NCBI RefSeq assembly: GCF_034180645.1
Contig: NZ_JAXFNY010000009.1
Coordinates: 1 to 64,000 of the forward strand
Length of the DNA: 64,000 nt
Origin: Mobiluncus sp034180645
Lineage (GTDB): Bacteria; Actinomycetota; Actinomycetes; Actinomycetales; Actinomycetaceae
Direction: 5' to 3'
The translations under genes were made by a program, and so were the position numbers. Below, piece by piece: positions 16,579 to 25,132 of this stretch. Position 1 is the stretch's first letter; every line of letters begins with the position of its first letter. Under the pieces are notes generated by a model. It was not told the origin of the DNA, made no database searches, and worked only from the letters and a program-made list of their open reading frames with translations.

Positions 16579-17571
16579 CTATTCCGTGGGTTCTCCAACC
16601 CAGGTCGTTTGGCCTTTTCCGGTCGCGGGGTCCAAGACGTTGCGGCAATAGAACTTGTTGCCGTTGGCATCAACGGTCATCTGGCCGACCTCGCAGGTCG
16701 CACTGCCTTGCTGCTCCCGCTGTTCCTGCTCCATTTGCTGTTGCTGACGGAGAAGTTGCTCCTCGGATTCTTTCCGAGCCTTTTCTAGGCGTTTGTCATC
16801 GATAGCTTTCGTGACCGCGGTGATGTCCTCCTCCAGACGGTCCACAGAGGCACGCATCGATTCGTTGAGACCATCGACTTTATCGTCTGACACGGTTGAC
16901 AGGGAGTTGACCTGGTTCAAAAGGCGTTTCGCGTCCTCAATTTGGGCAGCTAGAGCCGCTCTGGGCTCGGTATTGGCTTCTGCAGCCGCAGCGGTTTCTG
17001 CCAGCTTTTCCGCCTGGGCAATCTTATCTTCCAAGGCTTTCTTGGCTACCGACAGACCGTTGAGATTTTCAGCTTCCTTAATGTGTTGCAGCGCCGCCTC
17101 CAGCTCGGTTTGCTGCTTTTTCAACGCTTCAGCCTGAGCCATCATGGTGGAGGTTTTTTTGGCGACATCCTTACCGGTACATTCCAGGGGTTTGATTTCT
17201 TTGCTGGCCTGCTGCGCTTTGGCCTGAATGTCATCGAGCATGGCGGGGTCTGCAACTTGAGTGGAATCAGTCGTGGCCAAAGTAGTTTCCGCGTCGGACA
17301 CTACCTGCTGTAGCGAAGTGTACTGTTTGGTTAAATCCTGGCTGGCTTTCGCGCAAGCCGAACGCGCCCCCTGGGAATCGCTGCCCAGCACCCACATCAC
17401 GACCAGGCCGATAACGAGAGCCGCCAACATGACAGCAGCCACGATGATAGCAATGGTCCAGCGGCGGCGCGCTTTGGCGATTTGTTCCGCGGTCTGCTGC
17501 TGAGGATTAGGGCGTGCCCGGTTGGGGGTACGGCCCTGCTGCGCAACGGGTTTTTGCGTATTTCCCACCAT
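16579..17571 (-). CDS. Membrane-anchored extracellular coiled-coil protein, function unknown
   Basis: About 330 residues from ATG 17571; an adjacent GTG at 17574 is an alternative. A Gln/Pro-rich cytoplasmic N-terminus (~1-38) precedes one membrane helix (~39-62, WTIAIIVAAVMLAALVIGLV). The rest is highly charged with heptad-like A/L/E/K runs (~85-300), predicted as a long coiled coil, and includes a Gln-rich segment near 280-300. The C-terminal ~40 residues (GSATCEVGQMTVDANGNKFY, then CRNV) carry two cysteines. I do not recognise a family. Its location convergent to pknB suggests an envelope role, but that is only position. Confidence 0.7.
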   Translation of the reverse strand: MVGNTQKPVAQQGRTPNRARPNPQQQTAEQIAKARRRWTIAIIVAAVMLAALVIGLVVMWVLGSDSQGARSACAKASQDLTKQYTSLQQVVSDAETTLATTDSTQVADPAMLDDIQAKAQQASKEIKPLECTGKDVAKKTSTMMAQAEALKKQQTELEAALQHIKEAENLNGLSVAKKALEDKIAQAEKLAETAAAAEANTEPRAALAAQIEDAKRLLNQVNSLSTVSDDKVDGLNESMRASVDRLEEDITAVTKAIDDKRLEKARKESEEQLLRQQQQMEQEQREQQGSATCEVGQMTVDANGNKFYCRNVLDPATGKGQTTWVGEPTE

Positions 17572-17798
17572 CACTCACCTCTCACCGCCAAAACTCACTG
17601 CCCCTAGTCTACCTGGAAGTGTCTGGAATAATAGCCCAGCCCCACAACCGGAAGCTAACGTCAATAATTATCCCGGTTATCAGGCTGGAACACCCGGCAC
17701 ATACCCGCACAGCAAGGCATCGCCAGGATTCCTGGGGTGGTTTTATCGCCCGCGTGTTCAGGATTCAGACCTTTGCATGGACAAACCTGGAGGTTACC

Positions 17799-17845
17799 TT
17801 GGAAAATGCTATGAATATGGATATAATAGGAGGTACTGTCCTATT
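17799..17845 (+). promoter_or_regulatory. Promoter with overlapping operator-like inverted repeat
   Basis: TTGGAA (17799-17804) and TATAAT (17822-17827) are separated by 17 bp. A perfect inverted repeat AATAGGA / TCCTATT (17825-17831 and 17839-17845) begins in the -10 box and covers the start region, 24 bp before the ATG at 17869. The arrangement suggests a repressor site. Confidence 0.6.
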
Positions 17846-17868
17846 GTGATGTTGAAACCGGTGCGCTC

Positions 17869-19185
17869 ATGGAAGATTTAACCCAGGAACAACTTGAAGC
17901 TATCAACCCAGATACCCCGCTGGATCGTTTGCAGACTATTGCACAAGACGCTCCGGAGTTGCGCCCCTTACTAGCTTTGAACCCGTCGACCTATCCTGAC
18001 CTTTTGGATTGGCTAGCTGAACTGCAGGATACGCAGGTCGATGACGCTCTCGCGAAACGTGCTGAACTGGTGCAACGAGGTGAACTGGAACACTACGCAA
18101 TGGCTTATCTGTCCCCAGACTCACCCGTCGCAGAACCTCAGGTATCTCAGCCGAGCGAACTCCCACTTGACCTCCAGCCCGAGACTTCCCAACCGGACGA
18201 CTTGCCTGTACCCGAGGAATCTCAGCCCTCCCCTCTGCCAGAATCGCCCGTTTTTGAGGAACCGGAATCTGAGCCTATCGAGTTAGAGCTCTATGAGGAT
18301 GACTACTCGTCCGCTGCCGTAGCCGCGGCCGAAATGGCGGCGGTGAACCGGGAAAACCAGGCCTCAGGACCGGACTTTACTCCCGATTTCGCCACTGCTG
18401 CAGGTCCCGAATTTGCGACGACCGGAAGGCTCGACTCCCGGTTTTCCCGCTCCAGAGCAACAACAAAGAGTCGGTACAACCGGTTTTGGCTGTGGATGAT
18501 TTTTGGGTTATTGATTTGGCTGGTCGTGATTGTGCTGGTTGTCTGGGGACTGGCCAACCAAGCTGATAAACCGGTTCCCGTGAATGCTAACGCGGCAGAA
18601 CCCACCCCGAGTGTGAGTGCCACTCCCCAAGAGTTAGTACAAAACGGCTTGCCGGAAGGGTACACCGGCCCCACCAAGACTATTGAAGTGCCCGGAGCCA
18701 ACCCTGGCAAGACCATAAAGCGGGTTGTTCCTGATGAGAGCGCCAGTGCTAGCGCCTCGCCGACACCTACGCCCACGGATCCGCTGGCTGCCCCGGCTAA
18801 TGCCAAGAAGCTCAAAAGTTTTACTACTGCTGACGGCAATGTTCGCTGCATCTTCAGCGGGTCACAAGTACAGTGTTTCGCTAACTCTACGGATCCTTAC
18901 TACTGTTCTGCACAAGCCCCGAATACGGGATACAGTGATGTACTTTACGCCTCGCACAGCCGCCGCCACGAGTATGCGTGTATCGAACCCATCGACACGG
19001 CCACGGAAGGGACTTTGGCTGCTAACGAAACGGTTTCTAACGGCATTTTTGCCTGTCAGGCCAGTAAGTCCGGCAACCGCGTGGTGTGCTGGAACACCAC
19101 CGCGGGCGATGGCATCGTGGTGGGTAGCGATATGGCGGCACGCTTCGGTAAAGGCCAATACGTCCCTCCGCAGTGGGATAAGTAA
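17869..19185 (+). CDS. Membrane protein with LRR-variant N-terminus and secreted cysteine-rich C-terminal domain
   Basis: This is a 438-residue protein. Residues 1-~85 resemble the actinobacterial leucine-rich-repeat variant domain (INPDTPLDRLQTIAQDAPELRPLLALNPSTYPDLLDWLAEL, split here as two helical repeats). A Pro/Ser/Glu-rich linker follows, then one membrane helix (~205-228). The extracellular C-terminal ~130 residues have the pattern TTADGNVRCIF ... VQCFA ... FACQASKSGNRVVCWN ... GDGIVVG. This resembles secreted 'SGNIxC ... VxCxN ... GxG' domains of the DUF6636 type, with several paired cysteines. Function is unknown; such proteins are common in Actinomycetaceae and bifidobacteria. The promoter and operator-like repeat are just upstream. 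Confidence 0.75.
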   Translation: MEDLTQEQLEAINPDTPLDRLQTIAQDAPELRPLLALNPSTYPDLLDWLAELQDTQVDDALAKRAELVQRGELEHYAMAYLSPDSPVAEPQVSQPSELPLDLQPETSQPDDLPVPEESQPSPLPESPVFEEPESEPIELELYEDDYSSAAVAAAEMAAVNRENQASGPDFTPDFATAAGPEFATTGRLDSRFSRSRATTKSRYNRFWLWMIFGLLIWLVVIVLVVWGLANQADKPVPVNANAAEPTPSVSATPQELVQNGLPEGYTGPTKTIEVPGANPGKTIKRVVPDESASASASPTPTPTDPLAAPANAKKLKSFTTADGNVRCIFSGSQVQCFANSTDPYYCSAQAPNTGYSDVLYASHSRRHEYACIEPIDTATEGTLAANETVSNGIFACQASKSGNRVVCWNTTAGDGIVVGSDMAARFGKGQYVPPQWDK

Positions 19186-19238
19186 GCTGCGTCTGGCGAA
19201 TTGTGTCCCGACGTTTCGTCTGGCGGTAGATATACGTC

Positions 19239-19259
19239 ACCCCCGGCGAAACCGGGGGT
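19239..19259. terminator. Bidirectional hairpin between convergent genes
   Basis: ACCCCCGG pairs with CCGGGGGT around CGAAA. It lies between the stop at 19185 (+) and the stop at 19281 (-). There is no clear T tract on either side, but the position fits shared termination. Confidence 0.55.
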
Positions 19260-19280
19260 AGAGTGCGAGTTATATGGGGG

Positions 19281-19640
19281 TTACTGTACTGCCCCGTGCC
19301 CGGCTGCGACCTGGGCCATATCTAAGTTCCGAACCTGGTGGAGCAGTTCGTCCAGCTGAGTGCCTTGCAGCAGGCCGGCCTCACGGAACACCAGGATTGA
19401 CTGCCGGAAAATCATCAGTGTTGGGATGGAAACAATACCCGCCGCGTTCACCAACGGTTTTTGTTCCTCGGTGTTGACGGTGCCAAAGTAAACGTCCTGG
19501 TTATGCAGGGAAGCCTGTTCAAAAACCGGGGTAAAAAGGCGGCACGGGCTGCACCATGGAGCCCAGAATTCGAGCACCACAATATCGTTCTCACTCATAG
19601 CCTGAGCCATGTTATCTTGAGTGACAATATTCACTGCCAT
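19281..19640 (-). CDS. Thioredoxin
   Basis: This 119-residue protein has the thioredoxin fold order and the redox motif WCSPC at residues 29-33 (classical WCGPC with Ser replacing Gly), followed by the cis-Pro segment IVSIPTLMIF. It carries out cytoplasmic dithiol-disulfide exchange. A strong AAAGGAG lies just before the ATG. The Gly-to-Ser change at the active site would shift redox potential modestly; similar variants occur in thioredoxin-like proteins. The C-terminal ~15 residues extend slightly beyond the fold. Confidence 0.9.
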   Translation of the reverse strand: MAVNIVTQDNMAQAMSENDIVVLEFWAPWCSPCRLFTPVFEQASLHNQDVYFGTVNTEEQKPLVNAAGIVSIPTLMIFRQSILVFREAGLLQGTQLDELLHQVRNLDMAQVAAGHGAVQ

Positions 19641-19720
19641 GAGTCGGTGCTCCTTTCTGGAATGAGTTTAGCACAGAGAAACATGACAACACGGTAAATT
19701 AGTTACAATTATTTAACATT

Positions 19721-20770
19721 TTAAAGTTCCGCTGCTACCAGTTCCGCTAGTTGCACCGCATTGAGTGCAGCACCCTTGCGCAGGTTGTCGCCGCACACGA
19801 CCATGATTAGGCCACGATTGTCGTCAACTGCCTGGTCTTGACGGATGCGGCCGACCAGGGAAGGGTCGATACCGGCAGCGTCCAGCGGTGTCGGTACGTC
19901 TTGCAGAACCACACCAGGAGCGCCGTCTAACGCCTGTTTGGCCTGTTCAACAGTAATAGGGCGGGAGAATTCGGCGTGAATAGTGAGGGTGTGGGAGGTC
20001 AGCACCGGGACGCGCACGCAGGTTCCCGACACGCGCAGGTCAGGTATCCCCAGGATACGGCGCGACTCATTGCGCAGCTTTTGTTCCTCATCGGTTTCCA
20101 GGCTGCCGTCATCTACGTATTTGCCAGCAAAAGGCACCACGTTGAAGCCGATGGGAGCCACGTAGGTTTCCGGAGCAGGCCAGGCGATGGCTTTGCCGTC
20201 GAGGACGAGTTTGTCTAGGTTGGAGACGTCCCCCACGGTTTTTACCATACGTTCCAGTTCACGGACCCCTTTAAGTCCCGAGCCGGACACTGCCTGGTAG
20301 CTCGAAATCGTCAACCGGGTCAACCCAGCAAGGTTGTGCAGCACTTTCAAAGGGGGCATGGCCGCCATAGTGGTGCAATTCGGGTTGGCGATAATGCCTT
20401 TCGGGCGGTTTTTCAAGTCTTGGGGGTTGACCTCGCTGACAACTAGGGGGCAATCCGGGTCTTTGCGCCAGGCGCTCGAATTGTCAACCACGACAGCTCC
20501 AGCCTCCACAAATTTCGGGGCGAATTCGCGAGAGGCGGCGGCACCAGCACTAAAGATAGCGATATCTACCCCGGAAAAGTCCGCTGTCGCAGTGTCCTCC
20601 ACCACGACCTGCTGACCCCGAAAGTCAACCACGGTACCCGCAGAACGGGATGAAGAAAAGAAACGAAAACGGGAGGCAGGAAAGTTCCGTTCCGTGAGCA
20701 GAGTCCGCATGACCCGGCCGACCTGACCGGTCGCACCCACCACGGCTACGCAAAGATTATCCTGGCTCAT
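19721..20770 (-). CDS. asd: Aspartate-semialdehyde dehydrogenase
   Basis: This 349-residue enzyme reduces aspartyl phosphate to aspartate semialdehyde for lysine/diaminopimelate, threonine and methionine synthesis. The NADP-binding start is VAVVGATGQVGRVM; the active-site cysteine sits in ANPNCTTMAA (residues ~130-137); SYQAVSGSGLKG and RVPVLTSHT are conserved downstream. The start overlaps the lysC stop by 4 bp (ATGA), so the two aspartate-pathway enzymes are translated together. Length is normal for the actinobacterial enzyme. Confidence 0.96.
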   Translation of the reverse strand: MSQDNLCVAVVGATGQVGRVMRTLLTERNFPASRFRFFSSSRSAGTVVDFRGQQVVVEDTATADFSGVDIAIFSAGAAASREFAPKFVEAGAVVVDNSSAWRKDPDCPLVVSEVNPQDLKNRPKGIIANPNCTTMAAMPPLKVLHNLAGLTRLTISSYQAVSGSGLKGVRELERMVKTVGDVSNLDKLVLDGKAIAWPAPETYVAPIGFNVVPFAGKYVDDGSLETDEEQKLRNESRRILGIPDLRVSGTCVRVPVLTSHTLTIHAEFSRPITVEQAKQALDGAPGVVLQDVPTPLDAAGIDPSLVGRIRQDQAVDDNRGLIMVVCGDNLRKGAALNAVQLAELVAAEL

Positions 20771-22101
20771 CGTCCCGTACCTCCATAAACTACGGCTTCA
20801 ACCTGTTCAGCATCGAGGTCGAACGCGCTGTGAACCGCACGTACAGCTTCGTCCAGCTGATCCTCGCTGACCAGGACGCTCAAGCGGATTTCCGAAGTGG
20901 AAATCATGTCAATGTTGATTCCCGCCTTGGAAAGAGTTCCAAAAAGTTTTGCAGAAACACCCGGATTGGTTCGCATTCCGGCGCCCACGAGCGACAACTT
21001 ACCCACGTTGCCGGTGTGGACGACCTTTAGAAAACCTCCTTCCGCCTTCGCACCTTCTAGCGCCTTTACTGTGTCCGCAGCATCGGCGTGGGGCAGAGTG
21101 ATTGTCAAGTCGGTAGCGCCTGGCTGCACCGTCGACACGTTTTGCACAATCATGTCGATGTTGGCGCCGGCTCTCGCAATAATCTCAAAAATGTGGGCGG
21201 CTCGACCCGGTTCGTCGGGCACTCCCACCAAAGTAATCTTGTCCTCGCTGCGGTCATGCGCGAGGCCGGAAATAATCGGTTCCTCCACGGGGGTCTCCTT
21301 CATGAGCTGGGATTCAGGGTCAAATGTCAAAGCACTGTCGGGCACCAATCCCCTTAGCTCGGGATGAGCCGGCCCATCGGAAATCCAGGTGCCTAATTTG
21401 TCCGAAAAGGAAGAACGCACGTGGAGGGGCACGTGGTAGCGCCGCGCAAACTCGACAGCCCGAAGATGCAGGATTTTTGCGCCGTGGGCAGCCATTTCCA
21501 AGGTTTCTTCATAAGTTGTGGACGAAATTTGTTTTGCCTTAGAGACGATACGTGGGTCTGCCGTGAACATGCCATCCACATCGGTATAGATTTCACACAC
21601 ATCGGCGTGAAGGGAAGCAGCTAACGCCACCGCGGTCGTATCTGAACCGCCACGGCCCAGTGTAGTCACGTCTTTACGTTCGTTCACACCTTGGAAGCCT
21701 GCCACAATCGCGATGTTGCCATCATGAATAGAGCGGGCAACCCGTTCAGGCACCATCGAAACGATATGTGCCTTGCCATAGTGGTTATCGGTCAGTACCC
21801 CGGCTTGCTGGCCTGTATAGGAAATGGCGGTTTCACCGAGTTCATTCACGGCCATCGCTAACAAGGACATCGAAATCCGTTCCCCGGCAGACAGCAGCAT
21901 ATCCATTTCCCGCTGGGGAGCTTTCTGCGTGACAGAAGCGGCCAAATCCAGCAGGTCATCAGTGGTGTCTCCCATCGCGGAAACCACCACCACAACGTTG
22001 TGACCAGCTCGTTTGGTGGCAACAATACGTTTGGCGACACGCTTCATGGCCGCTGCGTCCGATACAGACGAGCCGCCGTACTTTTGCACAACCAGCGCCA
22101 T
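20767..22101 (-). CDS. lysC: Aspartate kinase
   Basis: The start is ATG 22101 preceded by GGGAGG, giving 444 residues; in-frame codons further upstream lack family similarity. Kinase motifs are VQKYGGSSV at the N-terminus, GRGGSDTTAVALA near 150 and FTADPRIV. Two ACT domains occupy the last ~150 residues (DKITLVGVPDEPGRAA and LSLVGAGMRTNPGVSA), the site of lysine/threonine feedback inhibition in actinobacterial enzymes. It phosphorylates aspartate, the first step of the pathway. The gene is somewhat longer than the ~421-residue corynebacterial enzyme because of insertions. Confidence 0.95.
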   Translation of the reverse strand: MALVVQKYGGSSVSDAAAMKRVAKRIVATKRAGHNVVVVVSAMGDTTDDLLDLAASVTQKAPQREMDMLLSAGERISMSLLAMAVNELGETAISYTGQQAGVLTDNHYGKAHIVSMVPERVARSIHDGNIAIVAGFQGVNERKDVTTLGRGGSDTTAVALAASLHADVCEIYTDVDGMFTADPRIVSKAKQISSTTYEETLEMAAHGAKILHLRAVEFARRYHVPLHVRSSFSDKLGTWISDGPAHPELRGLVPDSALTFDPESQLMKETPVEEPIISGLAHDRSEDKITLVGVPDEPGRAAHIFEIIARAGANIDMIVQNVSTVQPGATDLTITLPHADAADTVKALEGAKAEGGFLKVVHTGNVGKLSLVGAGMRTNPGVSAKLFGTLSKAGINIDMISTSEIRLSVLVSEDQLDEAVRAVHSAFDLDAEQVEAVVYGGTGR

Positions 22102-22312
22102 GAAAACCTCCCTTAAGCCGACACGCGGCAGTGAGGGCCGCGGCACCTTTACTGCTGACCTCTTGATTATAGCGATTATGCCCGAAACTCGTGAATTCGC
22201 CGCCGGGAGGCGAATCGGGTTTTCCCGACAAGCGGTTTGGAGCAGGTGGTTTTGCGGCGGGAGATTGTGGGTGGGCAGTTTTTGGGCAGACAGTTTGAGC
22301 GAAACGAGGTTT

Positions 22313-22915
22313 CTACAGGCGGCGCCGACCTTCCAGGGCGCGCCCCAGCGTCACTTCGTCAGCATATTCCAGGTCGCCTCCCACCGGCAGGCCGGAGGCC
22401 AGACGCGAGACGGGGATTCCCATGGCAGAGAGCATTCGCGCCAGGTAAGCTGCGGTCGCTTCACCTTCCGTATTAGGGTCGGTGGCGATGATGACTTCCT
22501 TGATGGCGGAATCCTGCAGGCGCGTCATCAGCCCGGCAATCCGCAGCTGATCGGGGCCGACCCCGTTGATGGGATCCAAGGCGCCGCCCAGAACGTGATA
22601 AAGCCCGCGATACATCCGGGTGCGTTCCAGGGAAACAATGTCGGTTGCCTGTTCCACCACACAGATGAGCGACTGATCCCGGCGGGAATCCTGGCAAATC
22701 GCGCATACCGAATGTTCGGTGATATTTCCGCAAACCTCGCAAAAGTGGACTTTTTCCTTAACGCTGGTCAGCGCCTCGGTGAGTCTCTTAATGTCGGCTT
22801 CATCCGCACTGAGTACCCAAAATGCGATGCGTTGGGCGGATTTTGGCCCTACGCCGGGCATTTTTCCCAGCGCGTCGATGAGGTCTTGCAGGGCTTCGGT
22901 GAAAATTTGGCTCAT
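22313..22915 (-). CDS. recR: Recombination mediator RecR
   Basis: This ~200-residue protein has an N-terminal helix-hairpin-helix (LGKMPGVGPKSAQRIAFWVL), a four-cysteine zinc finger (CEVC and CAIC, residues ~58-73) and a Toprim domain (LICVVEQATDI ... ATDPNTEGEATAAYL). RecR acts with RecF/RecO to load RecA on gaps. The ATG at 22915 overlaps the dnaX stop (TGATG); an adjacent GTG is possible. dnaX-recR is a widespread operon, and here lysC-asd follow after a ~210-bp gap. Confidence 0.96.
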   Translation of the reverse strand: MSQIFTEALQDLIDALGKMPGVGPKSAQRIAFWVLSADEADIKRLTEALTSVKEKVHFCEVCGNITEHSVCAICQDSRRDQSLICVVEQATDIVSLERTRMYRGLYHVLGGALDPINGVGPDQLRIAGLMTRLQDSAIKEVIIATDPNTEGEATAAYLARMLSAMGIPVSRLASGLPVGGDLEYADEVTLGRALEGRRRL

Positions 22916-24948
22916 CACCGGCCTGCCTTTGCAGACGGGGAACCGGGCGGGGTTTTCGGATTAATGATGGTTCCACCCAACATGGCTTGAGCAGTCTGGA
23001 TTCCCGCTTTCATTTCCCCTGAAGCTTGCGGGTCAGGCTGTTTACGTGGTTCACCAGATTCTTTCGAGTCACGAGGTGTGGTCGCGGTTGCAGGTGAGGG
23101 TTGCTCCGCAGGGGTAGCAGCGGGCGCCCCGAAACCAGCCACCACTCCGCGTACTTCCACGTTGAGGCCGGTAAATCCCTGAATGACCCCAGCCAGGGCG
23201 GAAGTGTGGCGTTCCCCGAAGGCCCGCACCAATCCGGGGTTCGGGAAAGCGATTTCCACCGTCGAGCCGCGCATTCCTTGCAGTTGGCCATGGGATTCCA
23301 ACAGATTTCCGGTCGCGGCGTGATTTTGTTTCACACGAGCCATGATTTTGCCCCAGTTGGCGCGGATTTTTTCATAGTCTCTATCTGTGCCCGTGCCGGA
23401 CTGGGTCGGTTGCGCGTCCTGGGTGGGAGCGGGTTGGTCTGCCGGGGTATCGCGTCGAGCAGGCTTTTGCCCGGACTGACCGCTTGGGCCCGGATTATCT
23501 GGCTGATCCGTACCGCCGGTATTACCACCGGGAATGTCCCACGGGGTAGGCTTGAACTCCCATTTTTCCTCACGGGGCACCGTAGTTGGCTCGGGCTGAG
23601 AAACGGTGTCCTGTCCGCGCTGTGGAGGGGAAACCGGCGCTGCTTCAGACGCGGACGCATCCGGGCTCGCGGATGCGCCTGACCTCGCGGCAGGATCAGC
23701 CGAGCCCGCAACGGTGCTGGTGAGAACCCCTTGTGAAGGAGTCTCAGTGGGCGCGGGCGCCAACAGGGGAGCAGGACCGCCGCTGTCCCGAGAGCCCGAC
23801 CCGGTAGCTTTCGTTGCCTCCGGTGGGGGCGACGCCAGACCTTCCGCGGAGGTCGCCAACAGCAGTTTCGCCACCAACAGTTCCAATGCCAGACGCGGGG
23901 AAGTGGCCCCCACCATCTCGGTTAGCCCCTCGTCAACGAGTTCGGCACAGCGCGTCAGGGTCCGCGGGCTGAGAGCCGCCACTTGGGGACGCATCGCCGC
24001 CAGTTCGGCCTCGGGCAAATCCCCCAACACGGCCCCGGCTCCCGCCCCAGCGAGCTTCATCACCACCAGGTCACGCAGATATTGCAGCAGGTCCTCGACA
24101 AAACGCCGCGGTTCGTGTCCGGTTTGAATCATTCGGTCCACCACCGTGTAGGCATCGGCACCGGAGCCGGACACCAAAGCGTCCACCATCCCGCTCAACA
24201 GAGCTGAATCGGTGTAGCCCAGCAGGGACACGGCCCGGTCATAGTGCAGCTTCGGCTCGGCCTCGCCGGCAATGAGCTGATCGAGGATGGACAAAGAATC
24301 GCGCACGGACCCGCCTCCGGCTCGCACCACCAGACCCAGCACCCCGTCCTCGGCCGTGACGCCCTCGGAACGACACAAATCCGCCATGTAGTCGCGCAAT
24401 ACCTCCGGGGCAACCAACCGGAACGGGTAGTGATGGGTGCGGGAGCGAATCGTGGAAATGACCTTTTCGGGGTTCGTCGTGGCGAAAATGAACTTAATAT
24501 GTTCCGGAGGCTCCTCTACCAGCTTTAACAGGGCGTTGAAACCTTCCTTGGACACGTTGTGTGCCTCATCAATGATGAAAATCTTAAACCGATCCCGCGC
24601 TGGGGCATAGGCCGCCCGATCGCGCAGCTCCCGAGTGTCGTCCACTCCGCCGTGAGAGGCCGCGTCAATCTCAATGACGTCCAGGGAACCCGGCCCGCCT
24701 GTCGCCAGATCCCGACAGGAATCGCAAGTCCCGCACGGGGTAGCGGTCGGTCCCTGGGCACAGTTCAGGCAGCGCGCCAAAATCCGAGCGCTGGTCGTCT
24801 TTCCGCAGCCCCGCGGCCCCGAGAACAGGTAAGCATGGTTGACCCGCCCGTTCGCTAAAGCCGCCTGCAGCGCCTTAGTTACGTGTTCTTGACCGATTAC
24901 GTCCTCGAAAGTGTCGGGACGGTAGCGGCGATACAGGGCAGTCATCAT
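22915..24948 (-). CDS. dnaX: DNA polymerase III subunit gamma/tau
   Basis: This 677-residue protein has Walker A GPRGCGKT at 44-51, the zinc module C63, C72, C75 and C78, DEAHNVSKEGFNALLKLVEEPP (sensor/Walker B region, cut here as three motifs: DEAH, NALLK, LVEEPP) and an SRC-like arginine-finger region. The AAA+ clamp-loader core takes up ~370 residues. A Pro/Ser/Gln-rich linker (~380-540) and a C-terminal domain (~545-640) follow, which in tau binds the polymerase. It loads the beta clamp at replication forks. I see no obvious frameshift slippage heptamer but did not exclude one. Confidence 0.95.
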   Translation of the reverse strand: MMTALYRRYRPDTFEDVIGQEHVTKALQAALANGRVNHAYLFSGPRGCGKTTSARILARCLNCAQGPTATPCGTCDSCRDLATGGPGSLDVIEIDAASHGGVDDTRELRDRAAYAPARDRFKIFIIDEAHNVSKEGFNALLKLVEEPPEHIKFIFATTNPEKVISTIRSRTHHYPFRLVAPEVLRDYMADLCRSEGVTAEDGVLGLVVRAGGGSVRDSLSILDQLIAGEAEPKLHYDRAVSLLGYTDSALLSGMVDALVSGSGADAYTVVDRMIQTGHEPRRFVEDLLQYLRDLVVMKLAGAGAGAVLGDLPEAELAAMRPQVAALSPRTLTRCAELVDEGLTEMVGATSPRLALELLVAKLLLATSAEGLASPPPEATKATGSGSRDSGGPAPLLAPAPTETPSQGVLTSTVAGSADPAARSGASASPDASASEAAPVSPPQRGQDTVSQPEPTTVPREEKWEFKPTPWDIPGGNTGGTDQPDNPGPSGQSGQKPARRDTPADQPAPTQDAQPTQSGTGTDRDYEKIRANWGKIMARVKQNHAATGNLLESHGQLQGMRGSTVEIAFPNPGLVRAFGERHTSALAGVIQGFTGLNVEVRGVVAGFGAPAATPAEQPSPATATTPRDSKESGEPRKQPDPQASGEMKAGIQTAQAMLGGTIINPKTPPGSPSAKAGR

Positions 24949-25132
24949 GTCTCTACTCTACCCGAGCCCCGGTGGCGAAAATTTTCAAGTTTCGCGCAGT
25001 TATTTCGGCCCCGACTAACCCAGCGCCAAACATGCCCCGCGATGCTGGCCAAAAGCGCCCATTCTGGCGTTTCTCGCTCGCCCCTGCGGGCTAGGGGGCA
25101 CCATTTTCTGTGCCTGCAATAGTATTTCTAGG

